Part shown: in pieces, positions 51,200-60,208 of the stretch | Position numbering within the stretch: the first letter of the stretch is position 1 | Layout of the letters: each line of letters opens with the position of its first letter | Source: Bacillota bacterium | GTDB taxonomy: Bacteria > Bacillota > Clostridia > Lachnospirales > Lachnospiraceae | Direction: 5' to 3' | DNA length: 64,000 bases | Assembly: GCA_023435895.1 (NCBI GenBank) | Contig: JAEZLH010000017.1 | Span: 124,001-188,000, forward strand | Position numbers and translations under genes: made by a program | Notes under the pieces: generated by a model | What the model saw: only the letters and a program-made list of their open reading frames with translations | What the model was told of the DNA's origin: nothing | Databases searched by the model: none

Positions 51200-52861
51200 A
51201 TGTCAAATATTAAGGTAGAGATTGACGGACAAGAGTATGTGTATCCAAGGGAAACCACCCTTTTGCAAATCAGCAAGGATTTTCAAAAGGATTATAAAGA
51301 TCAAATAATTCTCGCTTTTGTTAATAACCGTCTTAGAGAATTATTTAAGTCGGTAAAACAGGACTGTGTTATACGATTTGTTACAACCGGAGAAGATACT
51401 GGCGGGAAAACCTATATGCGCGGGTTGATTCTGGTGATGCTTAAGGCGTTTTATGCGGAATTCGGATCGGAGAATGTGCATAAGGTTATTGTTGAGTATT
51501 CCGTTGGGAACGGGCTATTCTGTGGTTATGAAGGAAAAACTGCATTGACTGTAGGGAAGCTTGATGCAGTGAAACAAAGAATGAAGGAACTGATTAGCAG
51601 GGATATTCCATTTATGAAGCGCAGCATTGGTACAGACGATGCAATTGAACTTTTCAGACAGTATCGCATGTATGATAAAGAGAGGTTATTCCGTTATCGA
51701 CGCGTTTCAAAAGCCAATATATACAGTTTGGATGGTTTTGAAGATTATTATTATGGCTATATGCCACCTAATACAGGTTTTGTAAAATACTTTGATCTCA
51801 TCCCGTATGATGATGGATTTATGCTGATCCTTCCAAGTAGGAAGAGCCCTACCATTGTAGACCCATTTATACCGCAGAAAAAGCTTTATGAGACACTAAA
51901 GGTATCAAATCATTGGGCTAGAATGCTTGATATACCCAATGTAGGGGCACTGAATGATATCATTGCTCAGGGTAAAATGAATGATTTAATTCTTGTTCAG
52001 GAAGCATTGCAGGAGAAAAAGATTAGTGATATTGCTGCAACTATAAAAAATGCAGGGAATAAGAAGTTTATTATGATTGCAGGTCCGTCCTCCTCCGGCA
52101 AGACTACATTTTCTCACCGCCTTAGTATTCAGTTAAAGGCTCATGGCTTAAAGCCCCATCCCATTGCTGTAGATAATTACTTTGTAGATAGGGAGAAGAC
52201 CCCAAGGGATGAAAAGGGAGAATATAATTTCGAAACACTTGATGCCATTGATATAGAGCAATTTAATAAAGATATGATGGATTTATTGAACGGTAAAACC
52301 GTAGATATACCCAATTTCAACTTTCTTTCCGGTAGGAGAGAATATAAGGGGGATTATCTAACTTTGGGTGTGGATGATATTCTTGTAATAGAAGGGATAC
52401 ACGGTTTAAATGATGCACTTTCCTATTCCTTACCAAGAGAGAGTAAATTCAAAATCTATATAAGTGCGTTAACTCAGCTTAACATAGATGAACATAACCG
52501 AATTCCCACAACGGACGGCAGGTTAATTCGTCGAATGGTGAGGGATGCCAGAACCAGAGGAGCTTCTGCTCAAAAGACCATATCAATGTGGCCTTCTGTA
52601 AGAAGAGGAGAGGATGAGAATATCTTTCCGTTTCAGGAGGATGCAGATGTAATGTTCAATTCCGCTTTGATCTATGAACTGGCTGTATTAAAGCAGTATG
52701 CAGAGCCGATTCTTTTTGGAATTGACCGAAATAGTGATGAATATATTGAAGCAAAGCGTTTATTGAAATTTTTAGATTACTTTATCAGTACTCCCAGTGA
52801 AGCGGTTCCTCAGAATTCGATTCTAAAGGAATTTGTAGGGGGAAGTTGTTTTAAGGTATGA
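51200..52861 (+). CDS. TGS-containing nucleoside (uridine) kinase-family protein
   Basis: Fusion protein of 553 residues. The N-terminus (residues 1-60) is TGS-like, followed by a region resembling the second additional domain of threonyl/alanyl-tRNA synthetases (AFYAEFGSENVHKVIVEYSV). A phosphoribulokinase/uridine-kinase domain begins near residue 290, with P-loop GPSSSGKTTFSHRL, AVDNYFVDREKTP and LVIEGIHGLND. This fused form is widespread in Firmicutes, annotated as nucleoside kinase, and often borders trmK. A hairpin upstream (about 51124-51167, GAGTATCAAAAG with CTTTTGATATTC) has no T run. Substrate is uncertain. Confidence 0.92.
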   Translation: MSNIKVEIDGQEYVYPRETTLLQISKDFQKDYKDQIILAFVNNRLRELFKSVKQDCVIRFVTTGEDTGGKTYMRGLILVMLKAFYAEFGSENVHKVIVEYSVGNGLFCGYEGKTALTVGKLDAVKQRMKELISRDIPFMKRSIGTDDAIELFRQYRMYDKERLFRYRRVSKANIYSLDGFEDYYYGYMPPNTGFVKYFDLIPYDDGFMLILPSRKSPTIVDPFIPQKKLYETLKVSNHWARMLDIPNVGALNDIIAQGKMNDLILVQEALQEKKISDIAATIKNAGNKKFIMIAGPSSSGKTTFSHRLSIQLKAHGLKPHPIAVDNYFVDREKTPRDEKGEYNFETLDAIDIEQFNKDMMDLLNGKTVDIPNFNFLSGRREYKGDYLTLGVDDILVIEGIHGLNDALSYSLPRESKFKIYISALTQLNIDEHNRIPTTDGRLIRRMVRDARTRGASAQKTISMWPSVRRGEDENIFPFQEDADVMFNSALIYELAVLKQYAEPILFGIDRNSDEYIEAKRLLKFLDYFISTPSEAVPQNSILKEFVGGSCFKV

Positions 52862-52939
52862 TAAGGGGATTTGAGGAACTGCCACAGTATATAGAACGGA
52901 CTTTTGGCACACCAATATAGGCATAACATAATAATAAAG

Positions 52940-53026
52940 AGGCTGTTAAAAATGAAAATGGAAGCACAATATCTCCGATTAAGAGATTGAACCTTCCATA
53001 AATTCATAATTAACAGCCTTATTTTT
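52940..53026. terminator. Bidirectional terminator between the kinase gene and rnpB
   Basis: AGGCTGTTA (52940-52948) pairs with TAACAGCCT (53011-53019), with further pairing of TGGAAG/CTTCCA inside. TATTTTTG follows on the plus strand, and CTTTATTATT on the minus strand, so it can end both converging transcripts. Confidence 0.82.
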
Positions 53027-53035
53027 GAATCAAAT

Positions 53036-53393
53036 ATGAGCAGCACGATAAGCCGGGTTATGTCTTGAATGGTCATCTATCTTGACCACATGTTACCATG
53101 TGGCTCCAGTACGGCTTTCGCCGGTACTACGCGACCTACCCTAAAGCACGGCGGGCAGCCGTATGGCTTTATGTTCGGTCTTGCTTCGAGTGGGGTTTAC
53201 ATCTGCCCCTGTTGTTACCAACAAGGCGGTGGTCTCTTAAGCCACCTTTCCATCCTTACCAAAGTAAACTTTGGCGGTATATTTCTGTTGCACTAGCCTT
53301 GGAGTCGCCTCCACCGGACGTTATCCGGCACCCTGCCCTGTGAAGCCCGGACTTTCCTCACCTATAAAGGCGCGACCATCTGTACTACTCACA
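53036..53393 (-). ncRNA. rnpB: RNase P RNA, bacterial type A
   Basis: Catalytic RNA that matures the 5' ends of tRNAs. Read on the minus strand, it has the conserved 5' core GAGGAAAGTCCGGGCTTC, the GGGTGCCGGATAACGTC and GGAGGCGACTCCAAGG segments, AGTGCAACAGAAATATACC, and the 3' block ending AACCCGGCTTATCGTGC. Its ends pair as P1: UGAGUAGUAC with GUGCUGCUCA (ten pairs, two G-U). These set the boundaries at about 53393 and 53036, some 358 nt. Three long open frames across it are meaningless. Confidence 0.96.
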
Positions 53394-53399
53394 GGTTGT

Positions 53400-53428
53400 A
53401 TTCTAACATGACAAAAGGAAAATGTAAA
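53400..53428 (-). promoter_or_regulatory. rnpB promoter
   Basis: On the minus strand, TTTACA (53428-53423) and TAGAAT (53405-53400) are separated by 17 bp, putting the transcription start at about 53393, the predicted rnpB 5' end. Confidence 0.85.
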
Positions 53429-53438
53429 TGGAAATGAT

Positions 53439-54239
53439 TTATGTTTGGAGGCGTTCCGCATAGTTTCTGAACCGTTTTGAAAGAGCGATTTTTTGAAATA
53501 CCTTTGCATAAGTGATTTCATCCATCCCATCAATAAAATTCTGTGGAAATATCTTTTTTAAACCTCGATTCTTAAGGAGGAGAGCAGCCTTATTATAAGC
53601 AATTGCGGCTTCCTCTTCACTGGTATAAATTCCGATTAGGTAATCACCATTAATATGAATCTTTGCCCTGAACACTGGCTGATTCTTTCGATAAGTTCTG
53701 ATTACACCATGATATTGATTAATTACTTCTATATTATGATAGCGCAAATCATGGGCATCACCATTAATCAAACGATAATCACGACCAAGGACAGCATAAT
53801 TTTTAATACCATACCTTGCTAATACACTTAACTGCATTCCGTAATCAGATACAAAAAGATGTCCACCTCTTCTCATGATTTTGTGATTTGCATAGTAGAA
53901 GAGATCTTCTGCGTTGAATTTTAGTACGGTTAAATTATCTATATAATATAGGAAGAAAGTTTTCTTTAAGTAGATCGGATTTTTAAAATAAATCTTATTA
54001 TCTCTAAAATTCATCAGTACAACCCACTTATGAAAGGAGAGGATACAGGGAGATGGATAATCCTCCAGCTTCCACTTCACATCCTCTTGAAGAAGTTCAT
54101 TGGCAAAGAGGTAAGCTTCATGTGCTTTGCATTCGGAGGGATAGCTGCCCAAACTGACGTGTTTCCCCCGAAAGGTTATGGAGGCTCGATAATAGAGTTC
54201 TCCGTTTTTTTTATTCGCCGAATATACGCCTGCAAGCAT
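53439..54239 (-). CDS. AP2-domain protein with degenerate HNH-like centre
   Basis: Protein of 266 residues. The N-terminus (MLAGVYSANKKNGELYYRAS, GKHVSLGSYPSECKAHEAY) looks like an AP2/ERF DNA-binding domain. The C-terminal part (HGVIRTYRKNQPVFRAKIHI, LIGIYTSEEEAAIAYNKAA, then FPQNFIDG) is a clearer second AP2 domain. Between them RDYRLINGDAHDLRYHNIEV resembles the HNH_3 core of homing endonucleases, but the His-His pair is replaced by Tyr-Arg. So it is probably DNA-binding yet not a nuclease. It is a single gene on the minus strand just upstream of rnpB. Function unknown; a domesticated homing endonuclease is the best explanation. Confidence 0.75.
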   Translation of the reverse strand: MLAGVYSANKKNGELYYRASITFRGKHVSLGSYPSECKAHEAYLFANELLQEDVKWKLEDYPSPCILSFHKWVVLMNFRDNKIYFKNPIYLKKTFFLYYIDNLTVLKFNAEDLFYYANHKIMRRGGHLFVSDYGMQLSVLARYGIKNYAVLGRDYRLINGDAHDLRYHNIEVINQYHGVIRTYRKNQPVFRAKIHINGDYLIGIYTSEEEAAIAYNKAALLLKNRGLKKIFPQNFIDGMDEITYAKVFQKIALSKRFRNYAERLQT

Positions 54240-54717
54240 GTTTTCACCCCATTACTCCTCGTTCAAAAGGCATGTTTTTGAGCGGAGTTATTATGTTTTG
54301 AATATAACAGAAACAAAATTAAAAGGCAAGATAGGCAATGTGAAATAGTGAATTGTTACTAATTTATTAAATCGATTTTTTTGTCAGAAACCCGCAAACC
54401 AAGGAAATTTCGTACTATTGTAGTAGAATAGTCATAAAATGGGAAGTATATGCATAAAATATTTAATATATCGTTAATAATTTGTTAAAATATGCTTGTA
54501 CATAATCCACAAAAATATGTCGAAAAATGTTGCGTGTTTGTGGTGAATTATACTGACAGTATAAACCAAGGAAAATATTAGTAGTATGTAATAACGAAAT
54601 TACTACTAAGATATTGACAGGAAAAACATGTTTACCTATAATGCAGAATAGTTAACGGATAGCAACCAATATGTGGAAAAGCCTATGGCTTTATTTTTTG
54701 AAAAGAGAGGATAGAGT
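54240..54717. other. Divergent intergenic region, AP2 protein / SleB-like hydrolase
   Basis: 478 bp, AT-rich. It contains an imperfect palindrome around ATAATCCACAAA...TTTGTGGTGAATTAT (about 54498-54552), a perfect 9-bp palindrome TTAGTAGTA (54578-54586)/TACTACTAA (54601-54609), and ACTATT-N7-AATAGT near 54413-54431. A promoter follows at 54614-54642. No gene is supported. Confidence 0.5.
54578..54642 (+). promoter_or_regulatory. Promoter with upstream palindromic operator (SleB-like gene)
   Basis: Consensus TTGACA (54614-54619) and TATAAT (54637-54642) with 17-bp spacing. Five bases upstream of the -35 lies the palindrome TTAGTAGTA-N14-TACTACTAA (54578-54609), a likely binding site for a dimeric regulator. 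Confidence 0.7.
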
Positions 54718-55560
54718 ATGTCTATAATATATTCGTTTCTTCAAAAGAGAAAAATGCATGAAAATCATCAAAGCTATGTGATGGTTGTCATTGTATATCT
54801 GGTATCAGGTTTATTGTTAGCTTTGAGTTCGGATTCGTTATATAATATTAACTCAAAGGCAGCTGATGTAAATACTGAAATCGAAGAAGGAACGCGAGAA
54901 CCGTTGTATGCAAGTGCCCCTGGTGATGCATCAACAAAAATATCAAGTTTTTCAGATCCGGAGGATTCCTATGAGTTCGATGAAGAATTTATAGAGGATG
55001 ACGATGTCACTTCGAATGGAGATACCGTTTGGATGTTCGGTACGGAGATGAATGGGGAAACCTTTGACACCCTAATGGAACAGACCGGTGTTTTGGTTCC
55101 GAAAAGTAAGAGCAGTTCTACAAAAGCAGAAAGTAAGTTAAGTGCTACCTACAAAACAGCGTATGGATCAATTTCAGAAAGTGATGTTACTATGCTCCAA
55201 CGAATTGTACAAGCTGAGGCAGGAGGGGAAGATGCAATCGGAAAAATATTGATAGCGAACGTAGTATTGAACCGAATGCAAAGCAATCGTTTCCCTGATA
55301 CGATTAAAGGAGTAGTGACCCAGCACAAAGGAAGCAGTTATCAGTTTTCTCCGGTAAAAAGCGGTCGTATCTGGAGTGTGAAGATCTCAAGTTCCACCAA
55401 AGAGGCAGTTAACAAAGCTTTACAGGGTGTGGATTATTCCAAAGGAGCGTTGTATTTTATCTCAAAGGATAATTTAAGTGCTTCTAAGGCAAGAGAGTTT
55501 GACACTCGGCTTGATTGGCTCTTTAAGCATGGGGGACATGATTTTTACAAACGTAAATAA
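54718..55560 (+). CDS. SleB-type cell-wall hydrolase
   Basis: Exported or membrane-tethered peptidoglycan hydrolase of 280 residues. A helix near residues 18-38 (SYVMVVIVYLVSGLLLALSS) acts as signal or anchor, then an acidic linker, then a Hydrolase_2 (SleB) domain from about residue 155: LQRIVQAEAGGED (catalytic Glu), IANVVLNRMQSNRFP, GVVTQHKGSSYQFSPVKSG and KGALYFIS. Members degrade spore cortex or vegetative wall. There is no YpeB gene next to it, so a spore-germination role is less certain. It has its own consensus promoter and a GAGAGGA site. Confidence 0.9.
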   Translation: MSIIYSFLQKRKMHENHQSYVMVVIVYLVSGLLLALSSDSLYNINSKAADVNTEIEEGTREPLYASAPGDASTKISSFSDPEDSYEFDEEFIEDDDVTSNGDTVWMFGTEMNGETFDTLMEQTGVLVPKSKSSSTKAESKLSATYKTAYGSISESDVTMLQRIVQAEAGGEDAIGKILIANVVLNRMQSNRFPDTIKGVVTQHKGSSYQFSPVKSGRIWSVKISSSTKEAVNKALQGVDYSKGALYFISKDNLSASKAREFDTRLDWLFKHGGHDFYKRK

Positions 55561-55630
55561 GACTAATGATTTATCAGGAATGGATAAGATGTATAAGTAT
55601 ACATAAGTATACAAAAATAAGTCAGAACTA

Positions 55631-55659
55631 TTGTATCCGAAGAATAAGCATGTTATAAT
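55631..55659 (+). promoter_or_regulatory. thrC promoter
   Basis: TTGTAT (55631-55636) and extended -10 TGTTATAAT (TATAAT 55654-55659) with 17-bp spacing. The 110-nt leader has no T-box or known riboswitch pattern. Confidence 0.8.
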
Positions 55660-55776
55660 ACATGAAACTCGCCCAATGTAAAAATCTTATAATTCAGACC
55701 CATATTAATGTCTGTTACATAAAGGATTGGACAGAGTAGACCGAAAGCGAATAAAGGAAAAGGGGAATGAAGTGAT

Positions 55777-57267
55777 ATGAACCTAATGTACAGAAGCACA
55801 AGAAACTCCGACAACAGAGTGACAGCTTCCCAGGCTGTGCTGCAGGGCTTATCTTCGGATGGAGGCTTATTTGTACCGGAATCGATACCGGTATTATCAA
55901 AATCAATTAACGAACTTTCTAAGATGGATTACCGTGAAATCGCATATGAGGTAATGAAGTTATTTCTTACCGATTATACAGAGGAAGAATTAAAGGATTG
56001 TATCAATAAAGCCTATGATGAAAAATTTGATACGCCGGAGATTGCTCCATTAAAAAAAGTTGGTCAGGCATATTTTTTAGAATTATTCCATGGTGCTACC
56101 ATAGCATTTAAGGATATGGCCTTATCCATTCTTCCTCATCTTCTCACGAAGGCGGCAAAGAAGAATGAAGTAAAAGAGGATATTGTGATTCTTACCGCGA
56201 CCTCCGGAGATACCGGTAAAGCAGCTTTGGCAGGCTTTGCAGATGTTGAGGGAACAAAGATTATTGTATTTTACCCGAAAGACGGTGTAAGCAGTGTACA
56301 GGAGAAGCAGATGGTTACCCAAAAAGGTGACAATACCTATGTAATCGGAATTGAAGGCAATTTCGATGATGCTCAGACCGGTGTGAAGCAGATGTTCAAT
56401 AATACAGAGTTAGCTGCACGCCTGAAAGAGGCAGGTTACTTATTCTCCTCCGCGAATTCTATCAACATCGGAAGACTGGTTCCTCAAATTGTGTACTATG
56501 TTCATTCCTATGTATCTTTATACAGAACAGAGCAGATCAAAGAGGGCGAGACTGTCAACTTTGTGGTACCAACCGGTAATTTCGGTAATATCCTTGCGGC
56601 TTATTATGCAAAATGCATTGGCATTCCGATTAACAAATTAATCTGTGCCTCAAATGAGAATAAGGTTCTTTTTGATTTCTTTCAATCAGGACGTTACGAT
56701 AGAAACAGAGACTTTATCTTAACAGAATCCCCATCCATGGATATTCTGGTATCCAGTAATTTGGAGCGATTAATTTATCATATCGCTGACAATGATTCTG
56801 AGAAGACGGCACAATTTATGAAAGCCTTGAGTAATCAAGGCGTATATGAAATCACTGACAGCATGAAAGAAAAGCTTCATGGGTTTATTGGTGGTTGGGC
56901 ATCCGAAACTGAAACAAGAGAAGCAATCCTTAAGGTATATCAGGATAATCAATATGTGATTGATACTCATACAGCGGTTGCAGCAAGTGTATATGAAAGA
57001 TATTTAACGGATACACAAGATAATACAAAGGCAGTAATTGTATCTACCGCAAGTCCTTATAAATTTGCGAATAGCGTGCTTGGCGCGCTTAAGGCAGAGG
57101 AAATTCCCTCTGATGACTATGATCAGGCACTTGTATTAAAGAAAGTATCCTCCACTGAGATTCCATATGCTGTAGAAGAGATTCGTACTGCACCGGTATT
57201 GCATAATACCGTTTGTGCAACAGCAAGAATGCAGGAGATGGTGGAAAGTATCCTTAAGATCAATTAA
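55777..57267 (+). CDS. thrC: Threonine synthase
   Basis: PLP enzyme of 496 residues converting O-phosphohomoserine to threonine. It begins MYRSTRNSDNRVTASQAVLQ with DGGLFVPES; the PLP Lys is in LFHGATIAFKDMALS; the TATSGDTGKAALAGF and VPTGNFGNILAAYYAK segments are diagnostic. This is the longer, fungal/E. coli-type ThrC group. It has an AAAGGGG site, its own promoter, and a terminator. No other threonine genes are adjacent. Confidence 0.97.
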   Translation: MNLMYRSTRNSDNRVTASQAVLQGLSSDGGLFVPESIPVLSKSINELSKMDYREIAYEVMKLFLTDYTEEELKDCINKAYDEKFDTPEIAPLKKVGQAYFLELFHGATIAFKDMALSILPHLLTKAAKKNEVKEDIVILTATSGDTGKAALAGFADVEGTKIIVFYPKDGVSSVQEKQMVTQKGDNTYVIGIEGNFDDAQTGVKQMFNNTELAARLKEAGYLFSSANSINIGRLVPQIVYYVHSYVSLYRTEQIKEGETVNFVVPTGNFGNILAAYYAKCIGIPINKLICASNENKVLFDFFQSGRYDRNRDFILTESPSMDILVSSNLERLIYHIADNDSEKTAQFMKALSNQGVYEITDSMKEKLHGFIGGWASETETREAILKVYQDNQYVIDTHTAVAASVYERYLTDTQDNTKAVIVSTASPYKFANSVLGALKAEEIPSDDYDQALVLKKVSSTEIPYAVEEIRTAPVLHNTVCATARMQEMVESILKIN

Positions 57268-57284
57268 TAAGAAAAATAAATAAA

Positions 57285-57356
57285 GGGCTGTTGTGAATTA
57301 ACAATCTCTCAGGAAGAACTTCCTTGGAGATATGGTTAATTCACAACAGCCTTTTT
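57285..57356 (+). terminator. Rho-independent terminator after thrC
   Basis: A 17-bp perfect stem (57286-57302 with 57335-57351; starts GGCTGTTGTGAATTAAC), an inner CTC/GAG and GAAG/CTTC stem, and a TTTTT tail. The long arms are unusual for a plain terminator. Confidence 0.9.
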
Positions 57357-57650
57357 ATGTGAATATATATAGTTAAGATGCAAAAGGTCTGTTTATACGT
57401 TGGCAATGGCATTTGCACATAGGAAAAAGATTCGTACTTTCATGATAAGGTAGATGTTCTAACGATCTAATAATATGTTTTGTTCATATCATAAAACAAC
57501 TTCCTATTCTTTGACAAATCCGTTTTGCTATATAACACTAATTATCACCTATTCTTTTGCTTTTTGCATATTGCCAATGTGATTTATGGAAAGACCTTTT
57601 TACAGTTTAGTCATGTTTCTTGATATGGCTTTTGGAAACAGAAGCCCACA
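57357..57650. other. Convergent intergenic region, thrC / pflB
   Basis: 294 bp without a gene. It holds a loose inverted repeat: AAAAGGTCT (57382-57390) with AGACCTTTTT (57592-57601), and TTGGCAAT (57400-57407) with ATTGCCAA (57570-57577). The arms are short and unequally spaced, so its meaning is unclear. No convincing pflB terminator is seen on the minus strand. Confidence 0.4.
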
Positions 57651-59876
57651 CTATAGAGCACAATGAAAGGTTCTTGATATAACTTCATCCTGCTGTTTGG
57701 CACTTAAAGAATTAAAGCGCACTGCATAGCCTGATACACGAATCGTCAGATTCGGGTACTTTTCCGGATGTTCTTTTGCATCAAGCAACAAGGAGCGGTC
57801 AAGCACATTGACATTAATATGGTGACCCCTTTGAGAAAAGTATCCATCCAGTAAGGCGCTTAAATTGTGTTTACGGTCATTCATATTCTTCCCCAGAGTA
57901 TCCGGTGTTACGGAGAAGGTGTAGGAGATACCGTCCCTGCAATGATCATAATTTAGTTTTGCCACCGATTGCAGAGAAGCAAGAGCCCCTTTCTTATCCC
58001 TTCCATGCATTGGATTCGCACCTGGCGCAAAAGGAGTACCTCCCTTTCTGCCATCCGGGGTAGAACCGGTTTTTGTACCATATACCACGTTGCTGGTAAT
58101 GGTAAGAATAGAAAGAGTATGTTTCGCATTACGATAAGTGGGATATTTTTTTAGCCTGCTCATGAATTGCTCAACCAGGTCGGAAGCGATTTGATCCACA
58201 CGGTCATCGTTATTACCAAAGGCGGGATATTCTCCTGTAATATCAAATTCCGTTATGATACCTCGTTCATCCTTAATTGGAGTAACGCGGGCATACTTAA
58301 TTGCGCTGAAAGAGTCTGCTACAACGGACAATCCAGCCAGTCCAAAGGCCATAAGACGCTCCACCTGACTATCATGAAGAGCCAGTTGAAGCTTTTCATA
58401 GGCATACTTATCATGCATGTAATGAATAACGTTCATAGTGTTCACATAGAGGGAGCATAGCCAGTCCATCATGGGAAGGAAATGCATCATTACCTCATCA
58501 TAGTCCAGAACCTTACCTTCTTCAAACGTTTTAGAAAGCGGACCTACCTGTTCCCCGCTCTTTTCATCCCGCCCACCGTTTAAGCTCATCAACAGCACTT
58601 TGGCAAGATTACAGCGCGCTCCGAAGAACTGCATCTGCTTACCAATCTTCATAGCGGATACGCAGCAGGCAATACCATAATCATCTCCATAGTCAGGACG
58701 CATCAAGTCATCATTCTCATATTGTATAGAGTCCGTCTCAATAGACATCTTGGCACAATAATTTTTAAAGGCTTCCGGTAATTGATTAGACCATAATACA
58801 GTCAAATTCGGTTCGGGTGCAGGGGTAAGGTTGGTCAGTGTATGAAGGAAGCGGTAGCTGTTCTTAGTTACCATACTTTGACCATGCTCTGTTATTCCAC
58901 CAATGGATTCAGTTACCCAAGTAGGATCACCGGCATAGAGTTCATTATAGTCAGGAGTACGAAGCTGTCTTGCCATTCTTAACTTAAGAACAAACTGATC
59001 AATGATTTCCTGTGCCTGAGTTTCATTAATCAATCCGTGGTGTAAATCTCGTTCAAAGTAAATATCTAAGAAGGTAGAAGTGCGTCCAAGGGACATGGCA
59101 GCTCCGTTCTGCTCCTTAATCGCTCCAAGGTATGCAAAATAAAGCCACTGAACGGCTTCCTGTGCGTTTTTCGCCGGAGATGAGATATCAAAGCCATATC
59201 CCATTGCCATCTGTTTTAACTGGCTTAGAAAGTCAATCTGGCGGTACAATTCCTCTAGAGTGCGAATATTCTCGTCATTCATCAATTCTTTGCCAAGAGC
59301 CAATTTATCCTTTTCTTTTTCAGCAATTAATTTATCAACCCCATACAGGGCAACCCGTCTGTAATCCCCAATAATCCTACCTCTTCCATAAGCATCGGGA
59401 AGGCCGGTAATTACACCACTTTTTCTTGCATTTTTCATCTCAGTAGAATACACTCTGAAAACACCGTCATTGTGTGTAGTACGATAACGAAAATGTTCTT
59501 CAATCTCCTCAGAAAGAGTATAACCGTAAGCTTCACAGGCTTGTCTTGCCATTCTAATGCCACCAAAGGGATTTACCCCTCGTTTCAGGGGAGCATCTGT
59601 TTGAAATCCGAATATAATTTCATTTTCTTTATCCAGATAAGCGGGCTCATAGGTGAGTAGGGAGCTAACTTTGTCCGTATTGATAGATAAGACCCCCTTT
59701 TCATGCTCAAGCTTTGATAATTCCGTATAACGAGCATTTAAGGTTAAGGTTCTTTCGGTAGGAGCAGCTAAAAAGCTCTCATCCCCATGATAGGGAGTAT
59801 AATTTGTCAGGATAAAATCTCTGATATCGATTTCCTTCTGCCAATTTCCAGAGTTAAAGTCATACCATGCATTCAT
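57651..59876 (-). CDS. pflB: Formate acetyltransferase (pyruvate formate-lyase)
   Basis: Glycyl-radical enzyme of about 741 residues splitting pyruvate and CoA into acetyl-CoA and formate in fermentation. The catalytic Cys pair is in GIACCVSAMKIG and the radical Gly in the C-terminal RVSGYAVRFNSL. I start at 59876, since GGAGGG precedes that ATG; a more distal ATG at 59891 is in frame. The activating enzyme gene pflA is not beside it in this window. A ZTP riboswitch stands in the leader, linking formate production to folate-dependent purine synthesis. Confidence 0.97.
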   Translation of the reverse strand: MNAWYDFNSGNWQKEIDIRDFILTNYTPYHGDESFLAAPTERTLTLNARYTELSKLEHEKGVLSINTDKVSSLLTYEPAYLDKENEIIFGFQTDAPLKRGVNPFGGIRMARQACEAYGYTLSEEIEEHFRYRTTHNDGVFRVYSTEMKNARKSGVITGLPDAYGRGRIIGDYRRVALYGVDKLIAEKEKDKLALGKELMNDENIRTLEELYRQIDFLSQLKQMAMGYGFDISSPAKNAQEAVQWLYFAYLGAIKEQNGAAMSLGRTSTFLDIYFERDLHHGLINETQAQEIIDQFVLKLRMARQLRTPDYNELYAGDPTWVTESIGGITEHGQSMVTKNSYRFLHTLTNLTPAPEPNLTVLWSNQLPEAFKNYCAKMSIETDSIQYENDDLMRPDYGDDYGIACCVSAMKIGKQMQFFGARCNLAKVLLMSLNGGRDEKSGEQVGPLSKTFEEGKVLDYDEVMMHFLPMMDWLCSLYVNTMNVIHYMHDKYAYEKLQLALHDSQVERLMAFGLAGLSVVADSFSAIKYARVTPIKDERGIITEFDITGEYPAFGNNDDRVDQIASDLVEQFMSRLKKYPTYRNAKHTLSILTITSNVVYGTKTGSTPDGRKGGTPFAPGANPMHGRDKKGALASLQSVAKLNYDHCRDGISYTFSVTPDTLGKNMNDRKHNLSALLDGYFSQRGHHINVNVLDRSLLLDAKEHPEKYPNLTIRVSGYAVRFNSLSAKQQDEVISRTFHCAL

Positions 59877-59988
59877 AAAAATACCCTCCATTTCATTTGT
59901 CCATGAGATTTCATATAGTTATACCAATTGGAAACTCATTTCGTAAACAGCTGTCAGGCGGGCATCTATAATATTTAAAAATGGATAT

Positions 59989-60079
59989 AAAAAACCGCCT
60001 GAGCATTCGCCCAGGCGGTCGACATACATGTTAATATCGGTCCCTTGTGGTTGCCCACTGATCCGCCAGTTCCGATATA
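59989..60079 (-). promoter_or_regulatory. ZTP (pfl-motif) riboswitch with terminator
   Basis: Read on the minus strand: ATATCGG and CCGATAT close the first helix around ACTGGCG, then a GTGG-GCAA-CCAC hairpin and AAGGGA, a linker, and the conserved CCGCCTGGGC. CCGCCTGGGC (60018-60009) also forms the 5' arm of a terminator with GCTCAGGCGG (60004-59995) and a T6 tail. Ligand binding would recruit CCGCC into the pseudoknot and prevent termination, so ZTP/ZMP should switch pflB on. Confidence 0.88.
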
Positions 60080-60084
60080 ATTTT

Positions 60085-60114
60085 ATTATAGGATGAAGGA
60101 TAGGGATCTGTCAA
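60085..60114 (-). promoter_or_regulatory. pflB promoter
   Basis: On the minus strand, TTGACA (60114-60109) and TATAAT (60090-60085) with an 18-bp spacer. The predicted start near 60078 coincides with the first base of the riboswitch. Confidence 0.88.
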
Positions 60115-60208
60115 TAAGAGGGTAGTTGATATTAACTAATAGAATTTATAATTCTGGGTTATAAGAATCAAGTGTTATTCCCTTTAAACAGAGTTCATTG
60201 AAAATAAA

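Noticed and set aside
53069..53343. Two overlapping open frames of 75-81 codons on the plus strand
   Set aside because: They run across the RNase P RNA gene on the opposite strand and owe their openness to its base composition.
57382..57601. Third MITE-like element between thrC and pflB
   Set aside because: The inverted-repeat arms are only 8-9 bp and unequally spaced with no flanking duplication, so I only describe the region.
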